64,000 nt of DNA from an uncultured Pelagibacteraceae bacterium (lineage in GTDB: Bacteria; Pseudomonadota; Alphaproteobacteria; Pelagibacterales; Pelagibacteraceae): positions 1-64,000 of the forward strand of contig CACJZL010000001.1 of NCBI GenBank assembly GCA_902597865.1, read 5' to 3'. The position numbers were made by a program, and so were the translations under genes. Each line of letters begins with the position of its first letter. Position 1 is the stretch's first letter. This document shows, one piece after another, positions 30,026-40,222 of the stretch. The notes beneath the pieces are model-generated. The model was not told the DNA's origin. It searched no databases and saw only the letters and a program-made list of their open reading frames with translations.

Positions 30026-30729
30026 AATCTATCTAATCCTTTAGTCTTAATCTTTATCAATTCTATATTATATTTCATTAAAAAAATTAATATTGAGAAT
30101 AGTGCAAATGCCGCAGTCATAAGCAATAATGGCGTCAACATCGAAGAGTGAATTGTGGTTTCAGAAAGAATTTTGACTGAAGATGGCTGGTGAAGACTCG
30201 CCCACCAATCTACAGAGAATTTAATTATAGGTACATTCACAAAACCTGTGATTGCTACTAAACTTGAAACTTTTGCGGCTTTTTCATTTTCAAATAATCT
30301 CCACGATGAAATGTAAAGAATATAAAACAAAAATAAAACTAACATTGAAGTAATTCTAGGATCCCAAGCCCACCATGTTCCCCATGTTGGTTTACCCCAA
30401 ATAGAACCTGTCACCAGAGCAATAAGGTTAAAAACTAAGCCAGACGGTGCAAAACTTTTTGCAATGATTACAAAATTTTTATTTTTAAAAATAAAAATAC
30501 CTAATGACAGGAAAGCTATGAATGAAAATATTCCTAAAGAAATCCATGCTGCTGGTACATGAACGTACATAATTCTCACTGCATCACTCTGAAGATAATC
30601 CTCTGGAGACAATATTAGAGACTCTAAAAGACCCAGGGTTAGAAAAATAACAAAAAGTGAGAATACAATTATTCTCGTTAACTTTGAGAGTGAAATTATT
30701 TTTAATATTTCAAAAATTTTGTTGAACAT
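30022..30729 (-). CDS. ccmC: Heme exporter CcmC
   Basis: RIMYVHVPAAWISLGIF, GSIWGKPTWGTWWAWDPRITSMLVLFLFYILYI, DWWASLHQPSSV. Confidence 0.95.
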   Translation of the reverse strand: MFNKIFEILKIISLSKLTRIIVFSLFVIFLTLGLLESLILSPEDYLQSDAVRIMYVHVPAAWISLGIFSFIAFLSLGIFIFKNKNFVIIAKSFAPSGLVFNLIALVTGSIWGKPTWGTWWAWDPRITSMLVLFLFYILYISSWRLFENEKAAKVSSLVAITGFVNVPIIKFSVDWWASLHQPSSVKILSETTIHSSMLTPLLLMTAAFALFSILIFLMKYNIELIKIKTKGLDRL

Positions 30730-30759
30730 TTGTGTAATTTTAAGGATTTTATTATAAAG

Positions 30760-30828
30760 AAATTAACTGATCAAGAACGTTGAGGGAGATAATGTTGGGA
30801 AATATTTAACATTCTTGATCAGTAATTT
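30760..30828. repeat. Imperfect inverted repeat between hspQ and ccmC
   Basis: Arms AAATTAACTGATCAAGAA (30760-30777) and TTCTTGATCAGTAATTT (30812-30828), one bulged A, 34-nt centre. Confidence 0.9.
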
Positions 30829-30890
30829 AAAGTACTACAAAGGTATGTCTAAGATTTGAGAGAATTGTGTTTAAATAATGACCCTACTAA

Positions 30891-31211
30891 TTAATTTGAC
30901 TGTTTGAAGTATGAAGAGCCTTTTTTTCCAGAAAATATCTCATTAATTAATGGATGTTTAATTGGTTCTTTTGAATCGTCCTTAAGAAGATTTTGTTCAG
31001 AAACATATGCTTCATAAGTTACGTCCTCATTTTCAGCTAATAGGTGATAAAATGGTTGGTCTTTTCTAGGTCTTACATTTTTGGGTATAGACTCATACCA
31101 TTCTTCAGAATTATTGAACTCAAAGTCTACATCGTAAATAACACCCCTGAAATCAAAATGTTTGTGCTTTACAACGTCACCAATTGAAAATTTTGCTTTT
31201 TGAATACTCAC
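30891..31211 (-). CDS. hspQ: HspQ/YccV-like heat shock protein
   Basis: KFSIGDVVKHKHFDFRGVIYDVDFEF, RKDQPFYHLLAENEDVTYEAYVSEQNLL. Confidence 0.9.
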   Translation of the reverse strand: MSIQKAKFSIGDVVKHKHFDFRGVIYDVDFEFNNSEEWYESIPKNVRPRKDQPFYHLLAENEDVTYEAYVSEQNLLKDDSKEPIKHPLINEIFSGKKGSSYFKQSN

Positions 31212-31289
31212 ATTAAATAATATGGGTATTTGGAATAAAAAATCAATAAAAAAATTATTAAAAATTTTTAAATCTGATAATATATAGTT

Positions 31290-31841
31290 GTGAATAAGTC
31301 GCTAATAAAGTTTTTAACTGACTTTGGTCCATTAGTAATTTTCTTTTATTTTTACTATAATTCTGGAAAAGATCTTCAGGTAGCTATACCACCTCTTATA
31401 CTTGCGACAATAATTTCTATTTTAATTGTTTGGTTTTTTGAAAAAAAAATTCCTATGGTTCCTCTCATTGGAGGTATTCTTATAACCCTATTTGGAGGAT
31501 TAACTATCTACTTCAATAACCCAATTTTCATTTATATGAAACCAACAATTATCAATATTTTATTTGGTCTGTCACTTTTCTTTGGAAAATATTTTACTAA
31601 AGAACCTCTTTTAAAAATGATTTTAGGAAAATCATTGCCTCTAAATGATGAAGGATGGAATATTTTAAATTTTAGATGGATATGGTTTTTTTTCGGATTG
31701 GCTATTCTTAATGAAATTATATGGCGGACACAAACTGAGGAATTTTGGGTTAATTTTAAAGTTTGGGGTATGCTACCAATTACTTTTATTTTTACAGCTT
31801 TTCAAATTCCATTAATTAAAAAATACTCTCAAAATGAATAG
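31290..31841 (+). CDS. yciB: Inner membrane protein YciB (septation protein A family)
   Basis: KFLTDFGPLVIFFYFYY, NILFGLSLFFGKYF, LNFRWIWFFFGLAILNEIIWR; GTG/TTG-type start. Confidence 0.9.
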   Translation: MNKSLIKFLTDFGPLVIFFYFYYNSGKDLQVAIPPLILATIISILIVWFFEKKIPMVPLIGGILITLFGGLTIYFNNPIFIYMKPTIINILFGLSLFFGKYFTKEPLLKMILGKSLPLNDEGWNILNFRWIWFFFGLAILNEIIWRTQTEEFWVNFKVWGMLPITFIFTAFQIPLIKKYSQNE

Positions 31842-32172
31842 AAATTTAAAATTAGTTATTAATAACTCGATTAAAAAAAACGAAGAAAAATTTTTTTTTG
31901 AAAAAAGTGAGCTTAAAATTATTTTAGATTTGTACGCAAAAATGGTTTCAAATGGTTCGTGGAAAGATTATGGTCTTAATATTTCAAACAAACAAGTAAG
32001 TTTTAGTGTTTTTAAAAATGCTGCTGAAAACGCAATTTATAATATTTGCAAAAATTTCAAGCCAAATAGCAAAAACTTAAAGTACTGTATTACTGATAGC
32101 AGGGGACGTATATTAAAAAATTCACACGATCTTGCAAATTTGATTAATAAAATAAATTGGAAAAAACTTTAA
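31834..32172 (+). CDS. DUF2794-like protein
   Basis: FEKSELKIILDLYAKMVSNGSWKDYGLNISNKQVSFSVFKNA; typical alphaproteobacterial neighbour of yciB. Confidence 0.7.
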   Translation: MNRNLKLVINNSIKKNEEKFFFEKSELKIILDLYAKMVSNGSWKDYGLNISNKQVSFSVFKNAAENAIYNICKNFKPNSKNLKYCITDSRGRILKNSHDLANLINKINWKKL

Positions 32173-32925
32173 TTATCTTCTTTGACCAAAAAGTCTTAGA
32201 AGCATGATGAAAAGATTTATAAAGTCTAAGTAAAGTGTTAATGCACCCATTATTGCTTTTTTGCCAGATATTTCTACAGTATCTGAAGCTGAATACATAT
32301 TTTTTATTTTTTGTGTGTCATATGCTGTCAGTCCAACAAAAATTAAAACACCTAAAATTGAAATTACATAATACATCATTGCAGATTTTAGAAAAATATT
32401 TACTAGTGAGGCAATTATAATTCCTATTAAGCCCATCATTAAAAATGAACCAAACTTAGTTAAGTCTCTCTTAGTTGTATAACCGTAAATACTCATTGCT
32501 CCAAAAGTTGCTGATGTAATAAAAAATACTCTTGCAACACTTACTCCTGTGTAAACTAAAAGTATCCACGATAATGATAATCCCATTAAAGAAGCAAATA
32601 CCCAGAAAACCGTTTGTGCTTTAGCTGCTGACATTTTGTTAATACCAAAACTCATATAAAAAACTATTGCTAAAGGTGCTAGCATAATTACCCATTTTAA
32701 ACCTGAAAAGAAAATTGCATTACCGAAATTTGTAAATGAAGCGATCGCTCCTGCAGAATCTGTAACTACAGACATTTTAAATGAAATTAATGAAATTATT
32801 CCAGTTAAAAGCACTCCAGTTGCCATGTAGTTATACACTTTCAACATGTAAGCTCTTAAACCAGCATCCCAAACTGCAGTTTTTGCAGATGTTGCTTGGA
32901 AGATATTTTGTCTGTTAAAATCCAT
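32173..32925 (-). CDS. Bax inhibitor-1/YccA family membrane protein
   Basis: 7 TM; LRAYMLKVYNYMATGVLLTG, FFITSATFGAMSIYGYTTKRDL, GLTAYDTQKIKNMY. Confidence 0.93.
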   Translation of the reverse strand: MDFNRQNIFQATSAKTAVWDAGLRAYMLKVYNYMATGVLLTGIISLISFKMSVVTDSAGAIASFTNFGNAIFFSGLKWVIMLAPLAIVFYMSFGINKMSAAKAQTVFWVFASLMGLSLSWILLVYTGVSVARVFFITSATFGAMSIYGYTTKRDLTKFGSFLMMGLIGIIIASLVNIFLKSAMMYYVISILGVLIFVGLTAYDTQKIKNMYSASDTVEISGKKAIMGALTLYLDFINLFIMLLRLFGQRR

Positions 32926-32990
32926 GGTATGAATATATTAATTTTACAAAAATTTTCAATGGTCTAAAGGTATCAAAATATTATATTTTT

Positions 32991-34031
32991 ATGAATTACA
33001 AGAAACTAGGCAATACAGACGTCGATGTGAGTACAATTTGTCTCGGAACCATGACTTGGGGTGAACAAAACTCAAAGGCAGATGGTTTTGAGCAAATGGA
33101 TTATGCAATTGATAATGGGGTAAATTTTTGGGACACAGCAGAAATATATGCAATACCAATGAGAGAAGAAACTTATGGTGAGACTGAAAACATCATAGGT
33201 GAATGGTTCAAAAAATCGAAAAAGAGAGACAAAGTCATTTTAGCTACAAAAGTTTCTGGTCCTACCAGTAAGGAGTATATAAGAGGCGGTGGATGCAGTT
33301 ATGATAAAAAAAGTATGTCAGAGGCATTAGAGAAAAGTTTAAAAAGAATGCAAACTGATTATATCGATTTGTATCAATTACATTGGCCAGAAAGGAATAC
33401 TAATTTTTTTGGTAAGCAAGGATACGAACACGACTCAAATGAAAAAAATTGGATTGCTTTTGAAGAGATTTTAGAAAATTTAAAAAAATTTATGGATGCA
33501 GGTAAAATTCGATTTGTGGGTCTTTCAAACGAAACTGCGTGGGGTTTAGCGAAATGTCTTGAACTTTCAAAGTTAAAAAATTTACCCAAGATGATGGCCG
33601 TTCAAAATCCTTATAACTTACTCAATAGGACCTATGAGGTTGGTCTTGCTGAAATATCGGTAAGAGAACAAAGTGGTTTGCTGGCTTATTCTCCACTGGC
33701 TTTTGGTTATCTCACAGGAAAATATAGAAATAATAATATGCCAAAAGGTTCAAGAATAGATCTTTTTAAAGACTTTACTCGTTACAATAATGAAAATAGC
33801 ATTAAAGCTATTGAAGAATACTACAAAATTTCTCAAAAATTTAATTTGGATTTTGCTCAAATGTCCATAAAATTTTGTGAAATACAGCCCTTTGTTACTA
33901 GTGTAATAATTGGTGCTACAACTATGCAACAGTTGAAAACAAATGTAGAAAGTGTAAATGTAAATTTAAACAATGAAATTATTAATGAAATTAATGAAAT
34001 TCAAAAAAAATATCCAAATCCATGTCCATAA
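32991..34031 (+). CDS. Aldo/keto reductase (Tas-like)
   Basis: MNYKKLGNTDVDVSTICLGTMTWGEQN, NFWDTAEIYAIPM, YIDLYQLHWPERNTNFFG. Confidence 0.93.
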   Translation: MNYKKLGNTDVDVSTICLGTMTWGEQNSKADGFEQMDYAIDNGVNFWDTAEIYAIPMREETYGETENIIGEWFKKSKKRDKVILATKVSGPTSKEYIRGGGCSYDKKSMSEALEKSLKRMQTDYIDLYQLHWPERNTNFFGKQGYEHDSNEKNWIAFEEILENLKKFMDAGKIRFVGLSNETAWGLAKCLELSKLKNLPKMMAVQNPYNLLNRTYEVGLAEISVREQSGLLAYSPLAFGYLTGKYRNNNMPKGSRIDLFKDFTRYNNENSIKAIEEYYKISQKFNLDFAQMSIKFCEIQPFVTSVIIGATTMQQLKTNVESVNVNLNNEIINEINEIQKKYPNPCP

Positions 34032-34528
34032 TAAATAAAATCACAGTATTATTATTCTGTCTCTTAATTGTCTCTGAAGCCTCAGCTCAGGAAATAAAAA
34101 AAGTTGGCAAATTTAAAGACTGGGAAACGATAGTAGTTACTGATGGAGCAAAGAAACTATGTTTTGCTCAATCAAAACCAGTTTTACAATCACCAAAAAA
34201 AAATCCAAGAGAAGCAAGATTATTTATTAGTTTTAGACCAGCTGATAAAATTAAAGATGAAGTAAGTATCACTTCTGGTTACCAATATAACACCCAAAAT
34301 TCAATTACAGCTAAATCTGGAAAAAATAAAATTAAGTTCGACGTTAAAAAAGAAAACTTTGCTTGGATAGGCGATACAGGTTTAGAAAGAAAGATGGTTA
34401 ATGTAATGAAAAAAGGATCAAGAATCATGATCACAGGATATAATCAATCTGGATCTCAAACAATTGACCACTATTCTTTAATGGGTTTCACAAAGGCTTA
34501 TAATACTGCAAAAAAAAGTTGCGCTTAA
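34022..34528 (+). CDS. Invasion-associated locus B (IalB)-family exported protein
   Basis: Signal peptide; FKDWETIVVTDGAKKLCFAQSKP, LFISFRPADKIKDEVSITSGY. Confidence 0.8.
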   Translation: MSIINKITVLLFCLLIVSEASAQEIKKVGKFKDWETIVVTDGAKKLCFAQSKPVLQSPKKNPREARLFISFRPADKIKDEVSITSGYQYNTQNSITAKSGKNKIKFDVKKENFAWIGDTGLERKMVNVMKKGSRIMITGYNQSGSQTIDHYSLMGFTKAYNTAKKSCA

Positions 34529-34536
34529 TATCTTAA

Positions 34537-35721
34537 ATGAAAAAAAACAAAAAAATTGTTTTAGCCTACTCAGGCGGACTTGACACGTCCATAATTCTAA
34601 AATGGTTACAGGAAAATTACGATAGTGAAGTAGTTGCCTACACTGCAGACATCGGCCAAGAAATGGACCGAAAGAAAATTATCAAAAACGCAAAAAAACT
34701 TGGTGTTAAAAAAATAATAATAAATAATTTAAAAAATACTTTCGTAAAAGAATATGTTTTTCCAATGATTAGAGGTCACGCAATTTATGAAGGAGTTTAC
34801 CTCCTTGGAACATCAATTGCTCGTCCTTTAATTGCAAAAGATCAAATTAAAGTTGCTAAAAAATTTAAAGCATTCGCTGTTTCGCATGGGTCAACGGGAA
34901 AAGGGAATGATCAGGTGAGATTTGAACTTGGATATCATTATTTTGGTCCAAAAATAAAAGTGATAGCTCCTTGGAGAATTTGGAAATTAAAATCAAGAAC
35001 AGATTTAATTAATTATGCAAAAAAAAATAACATTCCAATTCCAAAAGATAAAAAAGGTGCCCCACCTTTTTCCGTAGACGACAATTTATTTCATACATCC
35101 ACTGAAGGAAAAGTTTTAGAAAATCCAAAAAATTCAGCACCAGAATTTATTTTTCAAAGAACAACTTCACCTGAAAAAGCACCTAATAAACCTAGTTATG
35201 TTTCTATTGGTTTCAAAAACAGTGATCCAGTAAGTATTAATGGAAAAAAATTAACCCCAGAAAAACTTTTAGAAAAACTAAATCAATTAGGAGGAAAAAA
35301 TGGAGTCGGAAGAGTTGATCTTGTTGAAAATAGATTTATCGGAATTAAATCAAGAGGTGTTTACGAAACACCAGGCGGGACATTACTTTTAATCGCTCAT
35401 AGAGCAATGGAGTCTGTGACACTAGATAAAGATACTATGCATAAAAAAGATTCTATTATTCCAAGATATGCAGAATTAGTTTACAACGGTTATTGGTTCT
35501 CAAAAGAAAGATTTAGATTACAAAAAATAGTTGATCTAAAAAGAAGTAAGGTAAATGGAAGCGTAAAGCTTAAACTTTACAAAGGAAACGTGACTATTCA
35601 ATCGAGAGTGACAAAAAGTAGTGCTTACTCAATGAAAAAAGTTTCTTTTGAAGAGAATAAAACTTTTAACAGATCAAACATTGAAAGATTTATAAATTTC
35701 CATAAAAAAAAATTAAAGTAA
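34537..35721 (+). CDS. argG: Argininosuccinate synthase
   Basis: VLAYSGGLDTSIILKWLQENY, SHGSTGKGNDQVRFELGY, NLFHTSTEGKVLENP, GVYETPGGTLL. Confidence 0.98.
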   Translation: MKKNKKIVLAYSGGLDTSIILKWLQENYDSEVVAYTADIGQEMDRKKIIKNAKKLGVKKIIINNLKNTFVKEYVFPMIRGHAIYEGVYLLGTSIARPLIAKDQIKVAKKFKAFAVSHGSTGKGNDQVRFELGYHYFGPKIKVIAPWRIWKLKSRTDLINYAKKNNIPIPKDKKGAPPFSVDDNLFHTSTEGKVLENPKNSAPEFIFQRTTSPEKAPNKPSYVSIGFKNSDPVSINGKKLTPEKLLEKLNQLGGKNGVGRVDLVENRFIGIKSRGVYETPGGTLLLIAHRAMESVTLDKDTMHKKDSIIPRYAELVYNGYWFSKERFRLQKIVDLKRSKVNGSVKLKLYKGNVTIQSRVTKSSAYSMKKVSFEENKTFNRSNIERFINFHKKKLK

Positions 35722-35725
35722 AAAT

Positions 35726-36868
35726 ATGAAGTTTGAAGCATCTAGAGCGAAAGCAATTGATAAATTGAATAATTTTATAGAAAAAAATCTTTCGGATTAT
35801 TCAAGGTTGAGAAACTTCGATTTTGGACCTGATAAAAGGGATAATGTTTCGTGCTTATCGCCTTACGTTTCCCATGGAGTTCTAAATGAAATTGAAATTA
35901 TTAAAAAATCACTTGCGAAGTTTTCCTTTTCAAAAAATGAAAAGTTTATACAGGAGGTTCTCTGGAGAACTTATTGGAAAGGTTGGCTTGAGTTAAGACC
36001 AAACGTGTGGACCGATTATTTAGTAAGCTTAAACAATATAAGAGAAAAATTTAAAGATAGTAAAAATTACTTAAAAGCAATAGAGGGAAATACTAATATT
36101 GAATGCTTTAATGAATGGGTAAAAGAACTTAAAGAAAACAACTATCTTCATAATCACACGAGAATGTGGTTTGCAAGTATCTGGATATTCACATTAGATT
36201 TACCTTGGCAACTAGGTGCAGAATTTTTTATGCAACATCTTTATGATGGCGATGCTGCATCTAATACTCTTGGATGGAGATGGGTCGCTGGAGTACAAAC
36301 TCAAGGAAAACATTATTTAGCAAGTGAATGGAATATTAGAAAATTTACTAATAATAGATTTAACAATATTAAATTGAATGAAAACGCACCACCAAAAGTT
36401 TCTGAAAAGACATACTCAATTGTAAAACAAAATTTTGCTAATCCTCAAAATGTTGATCAAAATAATTTATTGGTTTTTGAAAATAATCTCTATATTGAAA
36501 CTACTGATTTTAAAGATAATAAATTTAAAAAAGTCTATTTGGTTTCAAATAAAAATGAAAATAGATCCATAAAACTTAGTGAAAAAGTTATTAAATTTAA
36601 GTCTCATTTAATTAAAGATCAGGAACAAAGATTAAAGGATCAATCTATTGATTGTGAAATTATAGATGTAAGTGAAGTCAAAAGAATAGGTGAAAATATT
36701 ATCAGTTTATATCCCACAGTTGGTGAAAACCTAGATTATTTAAATTCAAATAATATTAAACTTAACTTTTTGTACAGAAAGCTCGATCAGTATTCCTGGC
36801 AATATTGCAATAAAGGTTTTTTTAACTTCAAAAATTATATTCCGAAAATTATTACAATGTTCACTTAG
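35726..36868 (+). CDS. Short photolyase-like protein (FAD-binding photolyase domain, no N-terminal antenna domain)
   Basis: [73 protein letters not shown]. Confidence 0.87.
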   Translation: MKFEASRAKAIDKLNNFIEKNLSDYSRLRNFDFGPDKRDNVSCLSPYVSHGVLNEIEIIKKSLAKFSFSKNEKFIQEVLWRTYWKGWLELRPNVWTDYLVSLNNIREKFKDSKNYLKAIEGNTNIECFNEWVKELKENNYLHNHTRMWFASIWIFTLDLPWQLGAEFFMQHLYDGDAASNTLGWRWVAGVQTQGKHYLASEWNIRKFTNNRFNNIKLNENAPPKVSEKTYSIVKQNFANPQNVDQNNLLVFENNLYIETTDFKDNKFKKVYLVSNKNENRSIKLSEKVIKFKSHLIKDQEQRLKDQSIDCEIIDVSEVKRIGENIISLYPTVGENLDYLNSNNIKLNFLYRKLDQYSWQYCNKGFFNFKNYIPKIITMFT

Positions 36869-36986
36869 ACGAACATCTTTTTGAACAGTATTTAACTTTA
36901 TCCCAATTTAGTCTCCATTTTTTTCTCCATTTAAATGGCCTTTGACAAACTGGACAAACTTTAGTTGGAAGGTTTTGTTTCTTCAT
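36861..36986 (-). CDS. DUF2256-like zinc-ribbon mini-protein, 41 aa (not in the supplied ORF track)
   Basis: [41 protein letters not shown]; CxxC...CxxxC with conserved RPFxWRKKW. Confidence 0.9.
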   Translation of the reverse strand: MKKQNLPTKVCPVCQRPFKWRKKWRLNWDKVKYCSKRCSSK

Positions 36987-37332
36987 TAAGCTGATGTTTG
37001 TTTTTCAAAAAGAGAAAGTAAGCAACAAATTCATATAAATAATGAAAAATAATAAAAAAAGGTTTGAAACCAAATATTTTAGCTAAAAATTTATACTTTG
37101 GAATTTTAGACCAGATAATCACAAATGCTCTAGCCCCACCTATAACTTCTCCATTTTCGATAACATGTAATCTTCGTAACAGTTCTGCTCGAGACTTTGA
37201 GGTCAAATTAATTGCTTCCTGATTATTTGTGATATCGACCCACTCTAAATTTTCATCAGAATTTTTTTTATAATGATCAATTTCCATCTTACAGATGTTA
37301 CATGAATTATTAAAAAAAACTTTAATTTTCAT
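36961..37332 (-). CDS. Thiol-disulfide oxidoreductase DCC family (DUF393)
   Basis: [45 protein letters not shown]. Confidence 0.85.
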   Translation of the reverse strand: MKIKVFFNNSCNICKMEIDHYKKNSDENLEWVDITNNQEAINLTSKSRAELLRRLHVIENGEVIGGARAFVIIWSKIPKYKFLAKIFGFKPFFIIFHYLYEFVAYFLFLKNKHQLNEETKPSN

Positions 37333-37334
37333 TT

Positions 37335-38543
37335 TTAATACTCCCCGCTAAGTACTTTATTTATCACTTTTACAGGAATTCTGTATCCTGGAAATGAGGC
37401 AACATCGCCCAACATAACTGTTTTTGGATTCCAACCGAAACAATAAATTATGAAGAAAATAACAAACATTTTTCCTTTTATTTTATATAATAAATTTTGT
37501 TTGAGTGATTTTGTGTTAAGATTTATTTTTTTATTTTTCAACAAGCTAAATACTATCAAAGCAGAGATCACATAAGAAATGTTTACCCATCTACCCCAAT
37601 CATAGCCCATAGCGAATAATAAAATTACAGGAGAAATTGCTATACAAAAGGGTAGAAAAAGATTTTTGAAATTTCGTAAAATAATTAATTTTTTGTTTTT
37701 TACGATTGAGTTTTTTAGTAAAAGCGAGATTGGATAAAACCCAATTAAAATAATCAATGTATATCTCAATATTACTTCAAACGAATATTTGCCAATATTA
37801 CCTTCGAATTGCTGAAGTATTGTTGATTTAGTTTTTAATAGACCACAAGACATATAGCATTTCTCGCTAAATTCATTTTTTAATACTGAAGCCATTATGT
37901 TCCATTCATTAGCGTTTAAAGGATTAGTTGCTATATAAAATGCTAGAAAAATACTTGGAGTCATCAATAATATTATTTTTACAAAACTCAAATTTAACTT
38001 TTCAATTTTGTTCTCAATTATTAAATATAATAATATAAGTGGGAAAAAAAATATTATTGGTTCCCACACTAAAACTGAAAAAAAAGAAAATAGAAGTAAA
38101 GAAAATTGTTTAAGTTTATGTCTTACAGGAATTAAGAGATAAATTAAGAAAAAAGTAAATACAATTATTTCCTTTCTAGCAAGAACTTCTATTTCAGCTA
38201 TAGGATACAGAATAAATATTGGAGTAAATACAGCTAAATTTATAATTTTGTTAGTTTTTAAATTTTTAAGCAAACACCATAATAAAAAAAAATAAACAGT
38301 ACAAAAAAATGACTGAGACAAAAATATTGTCCATCTTAAATCAGAATCGAAAATTCTTGATAGAAAAATTGTACCTTGACCTATAATTCCTCTTTTTGTG
38401 AAGCCACCTTCGTAATTAATCAGCCATTCAGAGATCGTTGAATCATTTCCAACTTGATGTTTAAAATATAAAAAAAAATATGAAAAAAATAACAATGTTA
38501 TTAAGTAAAATAAAATATATTGATTATTAAATTTTTTTTTCAT
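37335..38543 (-). CDS. Multi-pass membrane protein, unknown (possibly polysaccharide related)
   Basis: 402 aa with about 10 hydrophobic segments; next to epimerase and glycosyltransferase genes. Confidence 0.6.
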   Translation of the reverse strand: MKKKFNNQYILFYLITLLFFSYFFLYFKHQVGNDSTISEWLINYEGGFTKRGIIGQGTIFLSRIFDSDLRWTIFLSQSFFCTVYFFLLWCLLKNLKTNKIINLAVFTPIFILYPIAEIEVLARKEIIVFTFFLIYLLIPVRHKLKQFSLLLFSFFSVLVWEPIIFFFPLILLYLIIENKIEKLNLSFVKIILLMTPSIFLAFYIATNPLNANEWNIMASVLKNEFSEKCYMSCGLLKTKSTILQQFEGNIGKYSFEVILRYTLIILIGFYPISLLLKNSIVKNKKLIILRNFKNLFLPFCIAISPVILLFAMGYDWGRWVNISYVISALIVFSLLKNKKINLNTKSLKQNLLYKIKGKMFVIFFIIYCFGWNPKTVMLGDVASFPGYRIPVKVINKVLSGEY

Positions 38544-39486
38544 TAAGGTAATATTTTATCAAAAGATGTATAAGTTTTTTTCCATAAATTTTAGATTTTC
38601 TATTCATATAATTTCTTTTAAGACATGAAATATAATCTGACTTTTTTTGTAAAAAGTCTTTTTTCCGTAAAAAGTTTTTTTGGTAAGAAACAAATTTTTT
38701 AAAGTCTAACCTGAAATACCTGAAAGCAAATTGGAGCATTTTTTTTGCTGTATATAATTTTCCATTAGATAATATGAAGTCTTGCGGTTTTTTTTTAACG
38801 AAATATGTTAAGTATCTAACTTGCTCATCGCACCAATTCCACTCTCTTGATACGTTCAAATTTCCAAAGGCAGTTTTTGTATTAAACTTATAAGCGTTTA
38901 TTGCAGCTATACAGATTTTTGGAATTAAATAATCTCTTTTTCTTAAAAAGGATTCAGTGTTAAAGATAATTGCATTGTAAGCTTTTATTTTTTTTTTTTC
39001 CCTAAAATATTTAGTTTCATTGAAAGACATTAATTTAGCTTTACCATAAGGACTTATAGGTTTTTTTTTTGATTTTAAGTTTATTTTCTTATTTGTTTCA
39101 CAAAATATTTCACTGGAGGATGCATTAACAAACTTACAATCTACTTTCTCTTTTTGAATAATTTCCAAAAAATTTTTACAACCAACAAAGTTACTATTTA
39201 ATGTAATTCTTTTACTCTTAAAAGACTCTTTTGGAGAACTTTGACCAGCAAAATAAAATATTATAGTTGGATTGTATTTATAAATAATTTTTTTAATTTC
39301 CTTTTTATTAAGGACATTTAATTTTGTTAAAATAAAATTTTTATTTGTAAAAGGTATCTTTTTTTTTGCAAACTTTACGTTTCTCGTAGTTGAGATTACC
39401 CTATATCCTTGTTTTAGCAAAAAACTTGATAGATAAACACCAAATTGACCAGAACCACCAGCAATAATTGAAATTTTATCTTTCAT
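38527..39486 (-). CDS. NAD-dependent epimerase/dehydratase, divergent GDP-mannose 4,6-dehydratase family
   Basis: IIAGGSGQFGVYLSSFLL, NASSSEIFCET, SPYGKAK (YxxxK), FGNLNVSREWNWCDEQV. Confidence 0.8.
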   Translation of the reverse strand: MKDKISIIAGGSGQFGVYLSSFLLKQGYRVISTTRNVKFAKKKIPFTNKNFILTKLNVLNKKEIKKIIYKYNPTIIFYFAGQSSPKESFKSKRITLNSNFVGCKNFLEIIQKEKVDCKFVNASSSEIFCETNKKINLKSKKKPISPYGKAKLMSFNETKYFREKKKIKAYNAIIFNTESFLRKRDYLIPKICIAAINAYKFNTKTAFGNLNVSREWNWCDEQVRYLTYFVKKKPQDFILSNGKLYTAKKMLQFAFRYFRLDFKKFVSYQKNFLRKKDFLQKKSDYISCLKRNYMNRKSKIYGKKLIHLLIKYYLNEKKI

Positions 39487-39502
39487 AGATATAAATTGTA
39501 AA

Positions 39503-40222
39503 ATGAGTTATGACAAAAGAATATTAGTATTTTCAGCAACTTACAATGAAATAGAGAATATTGGAGAGCTGATAAACGGTATACAAAAATATCTACCAGA
39601 TACTTCAATTTTAATCATTGATGATAATTCACCAGACAAAACTCAAGAAGTTATTAAGGAATTAAAAAAGAAAAATAAAAATCTATATCTCATAGAGAGA
39701 GAAAAAAAAATGGGTTTGGACACCGCTCATAAAACTGCCTTTAGTTACGCAATTGAAAATAATTTTGATTACTTAATAACTATGGATGCAGATCTATCAC
39801 ATGATCCTAAAGAATTGCCTGAATTCATAAAAAATTTAAAAAACTTCTCTTTTGTAATTGGTTCAAGATATATCAGTGGAGGAAAGTGCTTAATGAGAGG
39901 TTTCAGATTAATATTGAGCAAATTTGGAAATCAAATAATTAGAGTGGTATCTGGTATAAAATCTAACGAATTCACAACATCTTATAGAGGTTTTGATATT
40001 AAAAATTTAAAAAATTTTAACCTGAACAATGTAAAGACCAAAGGGTATAGTTTTATGATGGGTACAATGTTTGAAATAGAAAAAAATAATATTGAGATAA
40101 AGGAAATACCAATTACATTTTATGATAGAAAAAGAGGTTTTTCAAAGATACCTAAAATTGAAATATTTAGGACTTTTAAAAATTTAATTTTTTTAACCTT
40201 AAAAAAAAGATTTTTTAAATAG
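39503..40222 (+). CDS. Family 2 glycosyltransferase, dolichol-/polyprenol-phosphate mannosyltransferase-like
   Basis: FSATYNEIENIGELI, ILIIDDNSPDKTQEVI, TMDADLSHDPKELPEF, VIGSRYISGG. Confidence 0.92.
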   Translation: MSYDKRILVFSATYNEIENIGELINGIQKYLPDTSILIIDDNSPDKTQEVIKELKKKNKNLYLIEREKKMGLDTAHKTAFSYAIENNFDYLITMDADLSHDPKELPEFIKNLKNFSFVIGSRYISGGKCLMRGFRLILSKFGNQIIRVVSGIKSNEFTTSYRGFDIKNLKNFNLNNVKTKGYSFMMGTMFEIEKNNIEIKEIPITFYDRKRGFSKIPKIEIFRTFKNLIFLTLKKRFFK

